From: Bacteroidia bacterium
Lineage (GTDB): Bacteria > Bacteroidota > Bacteroidia > SpSt-205
DNA: 64,000 nt
Assembly (NCBI GenBank): GCA_026414975.1
Contig: JAOAHZ010000008.1
Span: 1-64,000 of the forward strand
Direction: 5' to 3'
In this document: in pieces, positions 44,846 to 53,493 of the stretch
How the letters are laid out: the number at the start of each line of letters is the position of its first letter
Numbering within the stretch: position 1 is the stretch's first letter
The notes under the pieces: generated by a model
Database searches by the model: none
What the model was told of the DNA's origin: nothing
Seen by the model: the letters and a program-made list of their open reading frames with translations, nothing else
Made by a program: the position numbers and the translations under genes

Positions 44846-45669
44846 GCCGCTGGATCACCGAAGAAGACGCTGGGTATGGAGCCATAGAGACTTGGGAGAT
44901 AGAGGCTCTCTTATCTGTAATGCACAGCGAAGACAGAAAAGCGGTGGAAGCCGTCGGCCAAGTGATTCCCCAAATAGCCCGATTCATAGAAGCCTTATTG
45001 CCTCGGCTCCGAGAAGGAGGACGCTTGATCTATGTAGGCGCAGGAACTAGCGGGCGCTTAGGCGTCTTAGACGCCGCCGAATGCCTCCCTACCTTCGGTA
45101 CGACTCAGGTGATTGGACTGATTGCTGGTGGCGAAAAAGCCTTACGGGGCCCTGTAGAAGCCGCAGAAGATGATGAAGCAGCCGCAAGACGGGATTTAGA
45201 AGCTATCCGTCTGTCTGAACGAGATACTGTGTTTGGCATTAGTGCCAGCGGGCGAACCCCTTATGTGTTAGCTGCACTCCGCTACGCCCGAGAGCGAGGC
45301 GCCCTCACAGGCGGCTTTACCGCTAACCCCAGCACTCCTCTGGAAGCTCTCGTACAGTACCCCATCGCTGTACTCACAGGTCCAGAAGTCGTCACAGGTA
45401 GCACTCGGCTCAAGGCTGGCACGGCAACAAAGCTGGTCCTAAACATGATATCCACTGTGAGCTTCACTAAACTGGGGCGAGTTCAGGGGGGACGAATGAT
45501 AGACCTACAGCTCGTCAATCAGAAGTTGTGGGGGCGAGCCATTCGCTACCTTCAAGAAGCGGGCTCTCTATCTGAAGCAGAAGCTGAGGCCCTCCTGCGA
45601 GAGACAGGAAGCCTTCGCTTAGCCATGATGAAGGTGGAAAAAGCCCCCCCTTCTGCATCAGAACCGTAG
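44842..45669 (+). CDS. murQ: N-acetylmuramic acid 6-phosphate etherase
   Basis: 275-residue SIS-domain lyase that splits the lactyl ether of MurNAc-6-phosphate to GlcNAc-6-phosphate in peptidoglycan recycling. Signs: IYVGAGTSGRLGVLDAAE (about 63-80), EDDEAAARRDL with the catalytic acidic residue, GISASGRTPYVLAAL, and GSTRLKAGTATKLVLNM. The length is slightly shorter than the usual 300 residues because the C-terminal helical end is short. It is coupled to the PurF-like gene by ATGA, an unusual pairing. Confidence 0.93.
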   Translation: MSRWITEEDAGYGAIETWEIEALLSVMHSEDRKAVEAVGQVIPQIARFIEALLPRLREGGRLIYVGAGTSGRLGVLDAAECLPTFGTTQVIGLIAGGEKALRGPVEAAEDDEAAARRDLEAIRLSERDTVFGISASGRTPYVLAALRYARERGALTGGFTANPSTPLEALVQYPIAVLTGPEVVTGSTRLKAGTATKLVLNMISTVSFTKLGRVQGGRMIDLQLVNQKLWGRAIRYLQEAGSLSEAEAEALLRETGSLRLAMMKVEKAPPSASEP

Positions 45670-45679
45670 AAAGGGGCCT

Positions 45680-46354
45680 TTACTCCCCTTCTCCTGAGGA
45701 AATAGCCCCTCCCCCGACGAGAAGACGAACGTAAAGCTGGGTAGGGGTGATTTCAGGTCCATTTCGCAAGTCCACTCCTGCTGCTCCCCAATCCTCAAAT
45801 CCGCCCAGACCTCGGCTGTATCCCAACTCTAAGCCTACCATAGGCCCCTTAGCCGAGAAATATTGCAAACTCAAGCCGAGACCGCCTATTATGCCACTCG
45901 TGGATAGAGTACGAGGTGGGATGCCCCCGGCCGGGTCTATTGCTTGCACGAAGCTGACTTCTTCAGGGCGATTGGAGACCGTAAAACCATATCTCCCGCC
46001 ACCAATCCCCACTGTAGGCAGAATGACCAATCGGCTGCCTAACCTCCATAAATACCCTAATCGGAAAAGGCCATACCCTCCACCCAGATCACCCCCAATA
46101 ATAGCCTCTCCATATCCTCCTAAGAAGATCCGACTCAAATAGCCTCCTCCCCCACCCCCGACTATAATACCTGAGGGAGAAGCAGGTACCGATAATCCGT
46201 TCGCTCGTAAAGCGTCCCTGAGAGCATTATGTCCACTCAAAACGGTATACCCTATTGAAAACCAGCCTGCTCCACCCCCTATGCTCCGAGACTGAGCTGC
46301 GGCTAATGACAGTGCAGCTGCACTTCCGACTAATAGGCTTGCTACCTTTCTCAT
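45680..46354 (-). CDS. Glycine-rich probable outer-membrane protein
   Basis: 224 residues with a signal peptide (about 1-20, ending LAAAQS). The rest alternates short hydrophobic and glycine-rich strands (VGGGGGGYLSRIFLGGYGEAIIGGDLGGG), which fits a small beta barrel or glycine-rich surface protein. No named family is recognised. TACCTTTG (46360-46367) lies 5 bases before the ATG. It converges with murQ; only 10 bases separate the stops, with a weak AAGGGG/CCCCTT hairpin across the junction. Confidence 0.65.
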   Translation of the reverse strand: MRKVASLLVGSAAALSLAAAQSRSIGGGAGWFSIGYTVLSGHNALRDALRANGLSVPASPSGIIVGGGGGGYLSRIFLGGYGEAIIGGDLGGGYGLFRLGYLWRLGSRLVILPTVGIGGGRYGFTVSNRPEEVSFVQAIDPAGGIPPRTLSTSGIIGGLGLSLQYFSAKGPMVGLELGYSRGLGGFEDWGAAGVDLRNGPEITPTQLYVRLLVGGGAISSGEGE

Positions 46355-46359
46355 GCCTA

Positions 46360-46367
46360 CAAAGGTA
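46360..46367 (-). promoter_or_regulatory. -7 box TACCTTTG for the glycine-rich protein gene
   Basis: Exact TAnnTTTG, 5 bases before the ATG at 46354. Confidence 0.55.
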
Positions 46368-46480
46368 CACGGCTATGCTAGTTGACTAAAACATTCCCAA
46401 ATGGATTTACGAAATCCAAGAGCCGACCTTTTCCCAACCCTATCCTTGAGCTTACGCAGGTAGGTTTCTTTAGTATAAAG

Positions 46481-46510
46481 ACTAAAAGCGCCAGCTCAAC
46501 GAGCCGGCGC
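46481..46510 (-). terminator. Minus-strand terminator
   Basis: On the minus strand a 10-bp GC-rich stem with one mismatch and a 3-base loop (46510-46488) is followed by TTTTAGTCTTTA. No recognised gene lies just upstream, so it implies a minus-strand transcript from the 46511-46900 region. Confidence 0.6.
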
Positions 46511-46562
46511 CAGACCTCCTAAGACCACTACTGTGCTATACAAAGAGGATGAACGTTTCAGT

Positions 46563-46727
46563 TCACTTTTTAGTATCCGACGGACACGAGCCTTGAACCT
46601 CCAATAACCATCGGATAGAAGGGATAGGCATTATTTGCGATGCAGTGCCGCTTTCCAGAGAGGTATCCCGCATACCTCTTCCTCCAGGCTGGGCCGCCGT
46701 AGAGTATAGCTCTAAGATTGCTTCCAT
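46563..46727 (-). CDS. Possible small protein of 54 residues
   Basis: An ATG-started frame (MEAILELYSTAAQPGGRG...) ending 53 bases before the minus-strand terminator. A TTTCCTTTG, which partly matches the -7 box, lies about 18 bases upstream. The peptide has no signal or known motif, and an 8-bp hairpin lies within it. It may be coding or may be a chance frame inside a small RNA. Confidence 0.25.
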   Translation of the reverse strand: MEAILELYSTAAQPGGRGMRDTSLESGTASQIMPIPSIRWLLEVQGSCPSDTKK

Positions 46728-46923
46728 GGTATCTACCTTACAACGCAAAGGAAATAGATGTCTCAGGCACACTCCTGATGCGTTTTTGGACGCTAATGAA
46801 GAATGAGAAGCAAGATTTAGGTCTTATTTATTCGCAGAGAGAGACTTGGGGGCTGCTCATGGCTTCACCCTACCTAAAGAGTCATGTTATTCACGGAGTT
46901 TTAGACCTTTGCCTTCATTACTC

Positions 46924-48135
46924 ATGAGTCAGAAAGCCTGGTTGGCGGTCCTTGTGGCTACGCTTGGCTACTTCGTGGATATTTACGACCTAATACTTTT
47001 CTCTGTAGTCCGAGAAGCAAGCCTTAGTGACTTAGGTTATTCAGAGTCAGAGCGATTGCGGTATGGGGTATGGCTCATCAACCTTCAAATGACGGGAATG
47101 TTGCTGGGTGGGCTTCTCTGGGGAATCCTAGCCGATAAGCGAGGGCGGCTCTCCATTCTCTTTGGGTCCATAATCACTTACTCGGTAGCTAATCTACTGA
47201 ACGGCTTAGTGGAAAGCGTAGAGGGATATGCCATTTGGCGATTTATAGCGGGGATAGGCTTAGCCGGAGAGTTGGGAGCCGGCGTTACCCTGGTGGTTGA
47301 ACTCGTGCCGGCTTACTTACGAGGCTGGGGCACTACCTTAATCGCTACGGTGGGGATACTGGGGGCGGTAGTAGCCAGTATAGTCGGCGAGAGCTTTCCA
47401 TGGCGGACAGCCTACTTCATCGGCGGTGGAATGGGTCTAATCCTACTGGTCTTACGCATTGGGGTTGGTGAATCTGGGCTCTTTGAGTCTATACGCCGCC
47501 AAGGCGGGATACCAATGGGGGACTTTTTCCAAATTTTTCGTAGGCGAGAACGGTTTATCCGATATTTGCACGTTATCTTGGCAGGGGTGCCGATTTGGTA
47601 TGTGATTGGGATTCTCATCACATTTGCGCCTGATCTTTTTCGGGAAATCGGTTTATCGTCTGTGCGAGCCAGTCAGGCGGTCATGTATGCTTACATAGGG
47701 CTGTCTATAGGAGACTTTTTAGCGGGTCTCCTTAGTCAGGTCCTGCGCAGCCGAAAGCAGCCCGTTATTCTCTGGCTCAGCGTAGGTGGATTACTTTCCA
47801 TAGCCTACAATCTAATCCCCTTCTCCGATGCTACGCTTATCTACGGCATGGCCCTTTTACTGGGACTCTTTTCAGGATATTGGGCGGTATTGATTACAAG
47901 CGCTGCTGAACAGTTTGGAACAAATCTGCGAGCGACAGTAGCTACCAGCGTACCTAACTGGATTCGGGGCTCCCTTGTTTTGTCTACCCTGCTCTGGAAT
48001 CTATTTCATAGTTTTCTACCTCTTCGGCAGAGCGCTTTATTCACAGGCCTAATGCTATTTAGCCTAGCCTTGTGGTCTGCCAGTCGGCTGCGAGAGACCT
48101 TTGGCTCATCGTTAGATTTTGTGGAACGGGATTAG
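46924..48135 (+). CDS. MFS transporter
   Basis: 403 residues from ATG 46924 with 12 membrane helices. The loop after helix 2 has the MFS pattern WGILADKRGRLSILFGS (about 62-78), and helix 1 has GYFVDIYDLILFSVV with two acidic residues, as in metabolite/proton symporters of Bacteroidota. The motif PNWIRGS near the C-terminus follows helix 10. The substrate cannot be told; aromatic acids or sugars are possible for the family. An in-frame ATG at 46846 would add a non-hydrophobic extension and is not preferred. It overlaps the convergent ABC1-kinase gene by 4 bases. Confidence 0.85.
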   Translation: MSQKAWLAVLVATLGYFVDIYDLILFSVVREASLSDLGYSESERLRYGVWLINLQMTGMLLGGLLWGILADKRGRLSILFGSIITYSVANLLNGLVESVEGYAIWRFIAGIGLAGELGAGVTLVVELVPAYLRGWGTTLIATVGILGAVVASIVGESFPWRTAYFIGGGMGLILLVLRIGVGESGLFESIRRQGGIPMGDFFQIFRRRERFIRYLHVILAGVPIWYVIGILITFAPDLFREIGLSSVRASQAVMYAYIGLSIGDFLAGLLSQVLRSRKQPVILWLSVGGLLSIAYNLIPFSDATLIYGMALLLGLFSGYWAVLITSAAEQFGTNLRATVATSVPNWIRGSLVLSTLLWNLFHSFLPLRQSALFTGLMLFSLALWSASRLRETFGSSLDFVERD

Positions 48136-49469
48136 GCTGATGAGACTTTCAAATGAGCATAATCATAGTAAGGAAGGTATTCACAACGCGTATCTAACTC
48201 TACGCCAAGCTGGTGAAAAAGATTGAAGAGACCTAAAAAGGTCCGATTCAGAAACAGAAAATCTCTCAGGCCTCGCAGCTCACGGGTGCGTGCGATTTCC
48301 TCTCCCACTGCATTGAGCACTTCAAAAAACTCCTTCTGTCTAAAGTCCATTCGTCCTAAGCGATAGGGCGTCGCTAAAATCTGGGCAAATCGACTAAATA
48401 GGTCCCGAACATACTCGCGCTGCTCGGGCGTGTCAGTCGGACGATAAATAGCCAGCTTTTCAAAGAGCGAATCCAACTTTTTACGATTTTTGGACTCATA
48501 AACCTTCGGATCACCTAAGGAGAAGTAGGCATTGTACAGCTCTTGGGGAATCAACTTAGTGCAGCCGAAGTCTATGACTCCCAATGTCCCATCACTCCTA
48601 AATAGAAAGTTGCCTGGATGCGGGTCAGCATTGACTTGGCGCAGCTTATGGATTTGAAAGTTGTAAAAGTCCCAGATAATCTGCCCAAAACGCTGCTTCT
48701 GTTCATAAGGAGGGTTCGTAGCCAGATATTCCCGTAAGTGCAAGCCATCCAACCACTCCATTGTTAGGACTTTGTCGCTGCATAGCTCAGGATAATACTC
48801 GGGGAATCGAAGATCGGTCAGCTCTTTGCACAATTCTCTAAAGGCAAGAGAGTTAGCTAGCTCTTTGCGATAATCAGCTTCTTCTAAAAACTTCTCCTCC
48901 ATTTCCTGGATGTACGGTTCAAGCTCTTCAAGAGGTATGCGCGTGATACGGGGAGCAAACGTGCGGAAAATCTTCATGTCTGACTGGATAGACTCAGCAA
49001 CCCCTGGATACTGAATCTTGACCGCCAGCTTCTTACCATTCTTCCATGCCTCATGCACCTGACCTAAGGAGGCAGCCCGAATAGCATGGATGCTGAACTT
49101 ATCAAAGACCTTTTCAGGAGGTTGCCCAAGGCTGCGTTTGAAGACCTGAACGACCATGGGGCCGCTCATCGGAGGAACGCTATACTGAGCATTTTGCATG
49201 ACCTCTACAAAGGACTTGGAGAAGTTGATCGTATCCAGGGATATTGTCTGAGCGACCTTGAGGGCAGAGCCCCGTAGCTGGGTAAAAGTCTTGAGGAGAT
49301 CTTCAGCATTCTCCCGATCCAGCTCTTCCTGAGACACTTCTTGACCGAGGAGTTTCTTAGCCTGATGCTTTACAACATTAGCACCGACCTTCAAGCCCCC
49401 TTTGAGAAACTGAGAAGCTCGGGCTATCTTACCTGTTGGAAGTCTATCCTGCTCTTCGGCCTTTGCCAT
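48132..49469 (-). CDS. ABC1/ADCK (UbiB)-family protein kinase-like protein
   Basis: 445 residues. Family marks: the N-terminal KxGQ-type segment replaced here by KTFTQLRGSALKVAQTIS, the Ala-rich loop AIRAASLGQVHEA, VKIQYPGV with the ATP-binding Lys, EMEEKFLEEADYRKE, and QVNADPHPGNFLF with LGVIDFGCTK for metal binding. Such proteins support ubiquinone/menaquinone metabolism or lipid homeostasis. The box TACCTTTG (49477-49484) lies 7 bases before the ATG. It converges on the MFS gene with overlapping stops. Confidence 0.88.
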   Translation of the reverse strand: MAKAEEQDRLPTGKIARASQFLKGGLKVGANVVKHQAKKLLGQEVSQEELDRENAEDLLKTFTQLRGSALKVAQTISLDTINFSKSFVEVMQNAQYSVPPMSGPMVVQVFKRSLGQPPEKVFDKFSIHAIRAASLGQVHEAWKNGKKLAVKIQYPGVAESIQSDMKIFRTFAPRITRIPLEELEPYIQEMEEKFLEEADYRKELANSLAFRELCKELTDLRFPEYYPELCSDKVLTMEWLDGLHLREYLATNPPYEQKQRFGQIIWDFYNFQIHKLRQVNADPHPGNFLFRSDGTLGVIDFGCTKLIPQELYNAYFSLGDPKVYESKNRKKLDSLFEKLAIYRPTDTPEQREYVRDLFSRFAQILATPYRLGRMDFRQKEFFEVLNAVGEEIARTRELRGLRDFLFLNRTFLGLFNLFHQLGVELDTRCEYLPYYDYAHLKVSSA

Positions 49470-49476
49470 AATGCGG

Positions 49477-49484
49477 CAAAGGTA
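49477..49484 (-). promoter_or_regulatory. -7 box TACCTTTG for the ABC1-family gene
   Basis: Exact TAnnTTTG, 7 bases before the ATG at 49469. Confidence 0.55.
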
Positions 49485-49541
49485 CGCTTTTCATTTGTCT
49501 GCATGAAGAGATACCCGCTGAGAGTAGCTAATGGCACAAAC

Positions 49542-51077
49542 CTATTTAGGGCAGTCCTGGGTATCTATGATTTCTACGCCCGTGATCTGTTTATTAGCGA
49601 TGTAAAGCCGAATCCTTTTGATTTTGCACACAGGAGGCATCGGTACTTCGCGGGTTATAGTTCGGCGTAGAGGGGGTAAACCCGGGATACGACGAGCGCG
49701 AGAGTCTATTTCTGTCTGCGTAACTAATTGCGGCTTGGGCACATAATATTGGTACAACCAGCCTTCTACGAAGGTCTTTCCATCTTGCCTCCCATACTGA
49801 GGTTTATCTTTCCATGCGACAGAGTCGCGCCGAAGGGTCTTCCAAAAATCGGTAAAGTACTTTTGCATAGCTTTTTCCTTAGGGAGGTGCTGATCGCCAA
49901 AGAAAGGGGTAAGGGACTCGGCAAGAAGCCGAGATAGCATGGCTTCATCGTGATCATGTAAAGCTGCAGCGAAAGAGTCAGCTAGGGCGAGCGCCGCCGC
50001 CCGAGCACGCATGTACCAAAAAAGATAAGCCCCCCCACCAAGCAGGCTTATTCCTATTCCTATCAGGGCTAGGCGGAGCCAAGAAGAAAGTCCTACCTTT
50101 TTTTGCTCCTCTTCAGCGGCTCTTCCCGATGAAATAACGGTTGACGTTACCTGAGTCTGGGTAAGAGCTGGATTCCGCATGACAAGAGATTCTTCTGAGG
50201 AGTCATACTTAGGCAAAATGTGCAAAAGATCGGCAGAAAAAGCTTGACATGAAGTGTACCGCTCCTCTCGTTTTTTAGCCAAGGCCTTTTTCAATATAGG
50301 CTCAAAATCAGGGGCGATCTTGGGATTGAGTTCGCTAAGAGAGGGAGGGGGTTCGCTCGCTATTTTGATAAGAATCTCAAACTCCGATAGCTGAGAACGG
50401 TCATAAAGTTCCCGCCCTGTGAGCATTTCAAAAAGCACCACACCGAGAGAGTAGATATCAGAGCGATGGTCTATGTCGTTAGAACTCTTAGCTCTAAGCT
50501 GTTCAGGGCTCATGTACGAGACCGTACCCAGTGTAGTACCCGTTCTGGTTAGGTCGCTATCGGCTGCAGCTGCGGTCGGATCAGGAGTAACAATGCGGGC
50601 TATACCAAAGTCTAAAATCTTGACCACATTGTCCGTCCGAAGCAAGATGTTGCTGGGCTTTATGTCGCGATGGATAACACCGTTGTCGTGCGCATACTGA
50701 AAAGCGTCTAAAACTTGTAGGAAGATATTGATCGCCTGTTTAGGTGGTATAGGTCCTCGCAGAACCCGATGGATGTACCTATCCAACGCAATCCCCTCCA
50801 CATACTCCATGATGAGAAACAGACCTTCCTCTGGACGGGCCCAATAATCGTATAACTGAACAATGTTGGGGTGATTGAGCTTAGCTAAAATCAGAGCTTC
50901 TCGTTTGAATCGCTCTTGAATCCGAGGATCTCGCGCCAAGTGGGGGCTTATAACCTTAATCGCCACCTTGCGTCCAATCTCGGTATGAACGCCGAGATAG
51001 ACTTCCCCCATTCCGCCTTGTCCCAAGAGCTTCTCTATGCGATAGTTAAGGAGCTTTTTTCCGATAAGGGTACTCAT
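49542..51077 (-). CDS. Transmembrane Ser/Thr protein kinase
   Basis: 511 residues. The Hanks-type kinase domain (about 10-275) is complete: GQGGMGEV, VAIKVI with the ATP Lys, HRDIKPSNILL (catalytic Asp), DFGIAR, and SYMSPEQL in the activation segment. A membrane helix (about 335-355, LALIGIGISLLGGGAYLFW) is followed by an extracytoplasmic domain of about 150 residues that starts like an NTF2/SnoaL fold (ADSFAAALHDHDEAML). The start overlaps the PP2C gene stop by ATGA, so kinase and phosphatase are co-expressed with pdhA. Confidence 0.93.
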   Translation of the reverse strand: MSTLIGKKLLNYRIEKLLGQGGMGEVYLGVHTEIGRKVAIKVISPHLARDPRIQERFKREALILAKLNHPNIVQLYDYWARPEEGLFLIMEYVEGIALDRYIHRVLRGPIPPKQAINIFLQVLDAFQYAHDNGVIHRDIKPSNILLRTDNVVKILDFGIARIVTPDPTAAAADSDLTRTGTTLGTVSYMSPEQLRAKSSNDIDHRSDIYSLGVVLFEMLTGRELYDRSQLSEFEILIKIASEPPPSLSELNPKIAPDFEPILKKALAKKREERYTSCQAFSADLLHILPKYDSSEESLVMRNPALTQTQVTSTVISSGRAAEEEQKKVGLSSWLRLALIGIGISLLGGGAYLFWYMRARAAALALADSFAAALHDHDEAMLSRLLAESLTPFFGDQHLPKEKAMQKYFTDFWKTLRRDSVAWKDKPQYGRQDGKTFVEGWLYQYYVPKPQLVTQTEIDSRARRIPGLPPLRRTITREVPMPPVCKIKRIRLYIANKQITGVEIIDTQDCPK

Positions 51078-52483
51078 TTCTTCACTACAGGCACGACCAA
51101 CTTTTGGCCTACTCGAATCTTCTCCTCTTCTATGTGATTAGCTCGCTTGATAGCCTCTATACGAGTGCCATACTTGCGAGCGATGGAAGACAAGGTTTCT
51201 TTCTCTTTCACGGTATGGGAGTGTATCGCTCTTACAGGGATCTTGAGCTTTTTGCCCGCTTGAATGTGATCGTCTCTCAGACCATTCACCTGCCGCAGCT
51301 CAGCCAAAGAAGTACCGAAGATTTCGGCGATTTTTCTCAGATTATCGCCCTTTTGGATGGTATAATCAAAGGTTTTCCCCTCACTTGGGTTAGTTTCAGA
51401 CTTGGAAACCTTGGGCGCAGTGGGACGAGGAGAGGCGGTATGGGGAAGCTCAGTAGGAGGATTAGAAGGAGGGAGAGTAGGTGTTGGAGAACCCGTAGGA
51501 ATGGGGTCTTCAGTAACATTTGAAGGAGGCTCGGGCTCGCTCGGAGAAGAAGTAGTAGAGCTGCTACTATCCGCACTGATCTGCCCGTCATCCATGATAA
51601 TGATCTCTCCTGCTTCGCTGGCTGGGGAACTTCGTCTGCCCCGAGCAAAGACTAAGACCAAAATGAGCAAGACGGCTATAGCGATACCCCCGCCGATGAG
51701 GTATTTCTGGGGTGGTAGCTTGAGATTCATATTCGCTACAAAGGTAGAGCTTTTGGTGGGGGCTCGAAGCAAAACCACTGTCATGTTGTCATAGCCCCCG
51801 TTTTCGTTGGCTTTCTGTATGAGTTGTTCGGCTTTGGTCTGTAAAGAAGAGTCATCTGGATGAGCCAAGACCTCTAAAAAGTCTTCTTGGGACAAGGCCC
51901 CTGATAGTCCATCGGTGCATAGGATGTAGAGAGCGCCCCTCTTAAGAGGCTGCCGCTCTACATGGGGTGTAGGGGGGGGATGCTGACCTAAACTTTGAGT
52001 AAGGACGCTGCGATGAGGATGATGAAGAGCCTGCTCCGCTGTGATGATCTTGGAAGCTACCATTTGATTCACCAAGGTATCATCTTGTGTCAGGGGCACC
52101 CACTCCCCTTTCACTAAGGCATACAAACGGCTATCCCCCACATGTCCATACACAATGGAGTCTTTGGTTAGGAGAGCTATCACAATGGTAGAACCAAAGC
52201 CCTTTACTTGGGAATGAGTCTGAGCATGAAGCAATAGACGCTGGTTGGCAAAGAGAATAGCATCTCGGACTAAACCTTTGAGGTCCTCCGTGGGTGGAGC
52301 CTCGCATAAGAATTGATAAGCCGATTCAGCGGCAAGGCGGGCTGCTACTTCGCCGGCTTCGTGGCCACCCATCCCATCGCATACGATAGCCACGTAGCCT
52401 TGAGGGATAGGTCCATGATAGAAAAAATCCTCATTGGTCGTACGGACACGCCCGGGATGAGTAGCAGCCCCGACACTTACCAT
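51074..52483 (-). CDS. PP2C phosphatase, membrane-anchored, with two LysM domains
   Basis: 469 residues. A PP2C-type phosphatase domain (about 1-235) carries the metal-binding acids in NEDFF, VCDGMGGHEAGE, GDSRLYAL and YDNMTVVLL. One membrane helix (about 256-274, GGIAIAVLLILVLVF) leads to a Ser/Pro/Thr linker (about 290-360) and two LysM domains (about 364-408 and 418-463; IQKGDNLRKIAEIFGT and VKEKETLSSIARKYGT). LysM binds N-acetylglucosamine-containing glycans, so the outer part may touch peptidoglycan. It would reverse phosphorylation by the adjacent kinase. It overlaps pdhA by 7 bases. Confidence 0.92.
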   Translation of the reverse strand: MVSVGAATHPGRVRTTNEDFFYHGPIPQGYVAIVCDGMGGHEAGEVAARLAAESAYQFLCEAPPTEDLKGLVRDAILFANQRLLLHAQTHSQVKGFGSTIVIALLTKDSIVYGHVGDSRLYALVKGEWVPLTQDDTLVNQMVASKIITAEQALHHPHRSVLTQSLGQHPPPTPHVERQPLKRGALYILCTDGLSGALSQEDFLEVLAHPDDSSLQTKAEQLIQKANENGGYDNMTVVLLRAPTKSSTFVANMNLKLPPQKYLIGGGIAIAVLLILVLVFARGRRSSPASEAGEIIIMDDGQISADSSSSTTSSPSEPEPPSNVTEDPIPTGSPTPTLPPSNPPTELPHTASPRPTAPKVSKSETNPSEGKTFDYTIQKGDNLRKIAEIFGTSLAELRQVNGLRDDHIQAGKKLKIPVRAIHSHTVKEKETLSSIARKYGTRIEAIKRANHIEEEKIRVGQKLVVPVVKK

Positions 52484-53493
52484 TCTCGTATGAAAGGGTA
52501 ATCCGTCTGGACATACACATCTTGATACAACTGATCTGGGGTCGGATAGGGACTTGCCTCCGCAAAGGCAACCGCATCGTCTACTTCTGCAGCCACCTCC
52601 TCTTCTATTTTATCTATCTCTTCTGGGGTAGCCAGGCGGTGTTCATACAGATAACTCTGAAGATGAGCCAAAGGGTCGCGCTCTTTATAGGCTTCTACTT
52701 CCTCTCGGGTACGATACTTGGCAGGGTCCGACATGGAATGCCCCCGATAGCGATATGTAAGGACTTCTAATAGGTAGGGACCTTGACCCGAGCGAGCTTG
52801 GTCTGCGGCTCGCTTCATCGCTTCATACACGGCAAACACATTCATTCCATCCACCTGTTGAGAGGGCATATCGTAGGCGCAAGCAAGTCTATAAATATCG
52901 GTCACATTAGAGCTGCGATGGACAGCGGTGCCCATAGCATACTGGTTGTTTTCGCAAACATATACCACGGGGAGACGCCAGAGCATTGCCATATTGAAGC
53001 TCTCATGAAGCATGCCTTGACGAGCCGCTCCATCCCCAAACATCGTTACACAAATCAGGTCCTCATTTCGGTACTTGATAGCAAAAGCCACACCCGTACC
53101 AATACCGATCTGCGCCCCCACAATCCCATGTCCCCCCAGGAACCGATGCTTAGCCGAAAACATATGCATAGAACCGCCCTTACCCCGAGAACAGCCCGTC
53201 TCTTTCCCCATGAGCTCAGCCAAAATAGCCCGCATGGATATACCTCGGAAATAAGCGTTTCCATGCTCTCTATAACCTGTTATCACATAGTCCTCTTTCC
53301 GAATGGCCGCTTCTATGCCCATGCCCGTAGCCTCTTGCCCAATATAGAGATGCAAAAATCCACGAATCTTCTGCTGAGTGTAGAGCTGAGCTGCCTTTTC
53401 CTCCATACGGCGCACTGCTAGCATCTGCCTATACCAATAGAGCACTTGTTCCCTCGTATAAGAGGGAGCATCCGAAGCCTTTACCTTTGCCAT
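52477..53493 (-). CDS. pdhA: Pyruvate dehydrogenase E1 component, alpha subunit
   Basis: 338 residues from ATG 53493. It binds ThDP through FGDGAARQGMLHE...NN (GDG...NN motif about 165-200) and decarboxylates pyruvate with the beta subunit, which is not in the window. RYRGHSMSDPAKYRTREE (about 249-266) matches the phosphorylation loop of mitochondrial E1-alpha: Ser253 aligns with site 1, while the site 2 serine is replaced by Lys. It overlaps the PP2C gene by 7 bases. The box TATCTTTG lies 4 bases before the ATG, so the mRNA is probably leaderless. Confidence 0.94.
   Translation of the reverse strand: MAKVKASDAPSYTREQVLYWYRQMLAVRRMEEKAAQLYTQQKIRGFLHLYIGQEATGMGIEAAIRKEDYVITGYREHGNAYFRGISMRAILAELMGKETGCSRGKGGSMHMFSAKHRFLGGHGIVGAQIGIGTGVAFAIKYRNEDLICVTMFGDGAARQGMLHESFNMAMLWRLPVVYVCENNQYAMGTAVHRSSNVTDIYRLACAYDMPSQQVDGMNVFAVYEAMKRAADQARSGQGPYLLEVLTYRYRGHSMSDPAKYRTREEVEAYKERDPLAHLQSYLYEHRLATPEEIDKIEEEVAAEVDDAVAFAEASPYPTPDQLYQDVYVQTDYPFIREW

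Larger units (their letters stand above)
46368..46923. other. Longest gene-poor stretch in the window
   Basis: About 550 bases between the glycine-rich protein and the MFS gene. It holds the minus-strand terminator above, two small perfect hairpins (46402-46418, TGGATTT/AAATCCA; 46659-46679, AGAGGTAT/ATACCTCT), one possible 54-codon minus-strand frame, and a GACCTTTG (46904-46911) that may be a weak -7 box for the MFS gene. I looked for tmRNA, RNase P and SRP RNA signatures and did not find them. Confidence 0.45.

Noticed and set aside
46511-46900. tmRNA, RNase P RNA or SRP RNA in the gene-poor region
   Set aside because: A GGAGGTTCAAGG on the minus strand looked like a T arm, but no tag peptide, no acceptor pairing and none of the conserved RNase P or SRP cores were found.
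52783-53421. 212-codon open frame antisense to pdhA
   Set aside because: It mirrors a highly conserved gene and its product has no recognisable features.
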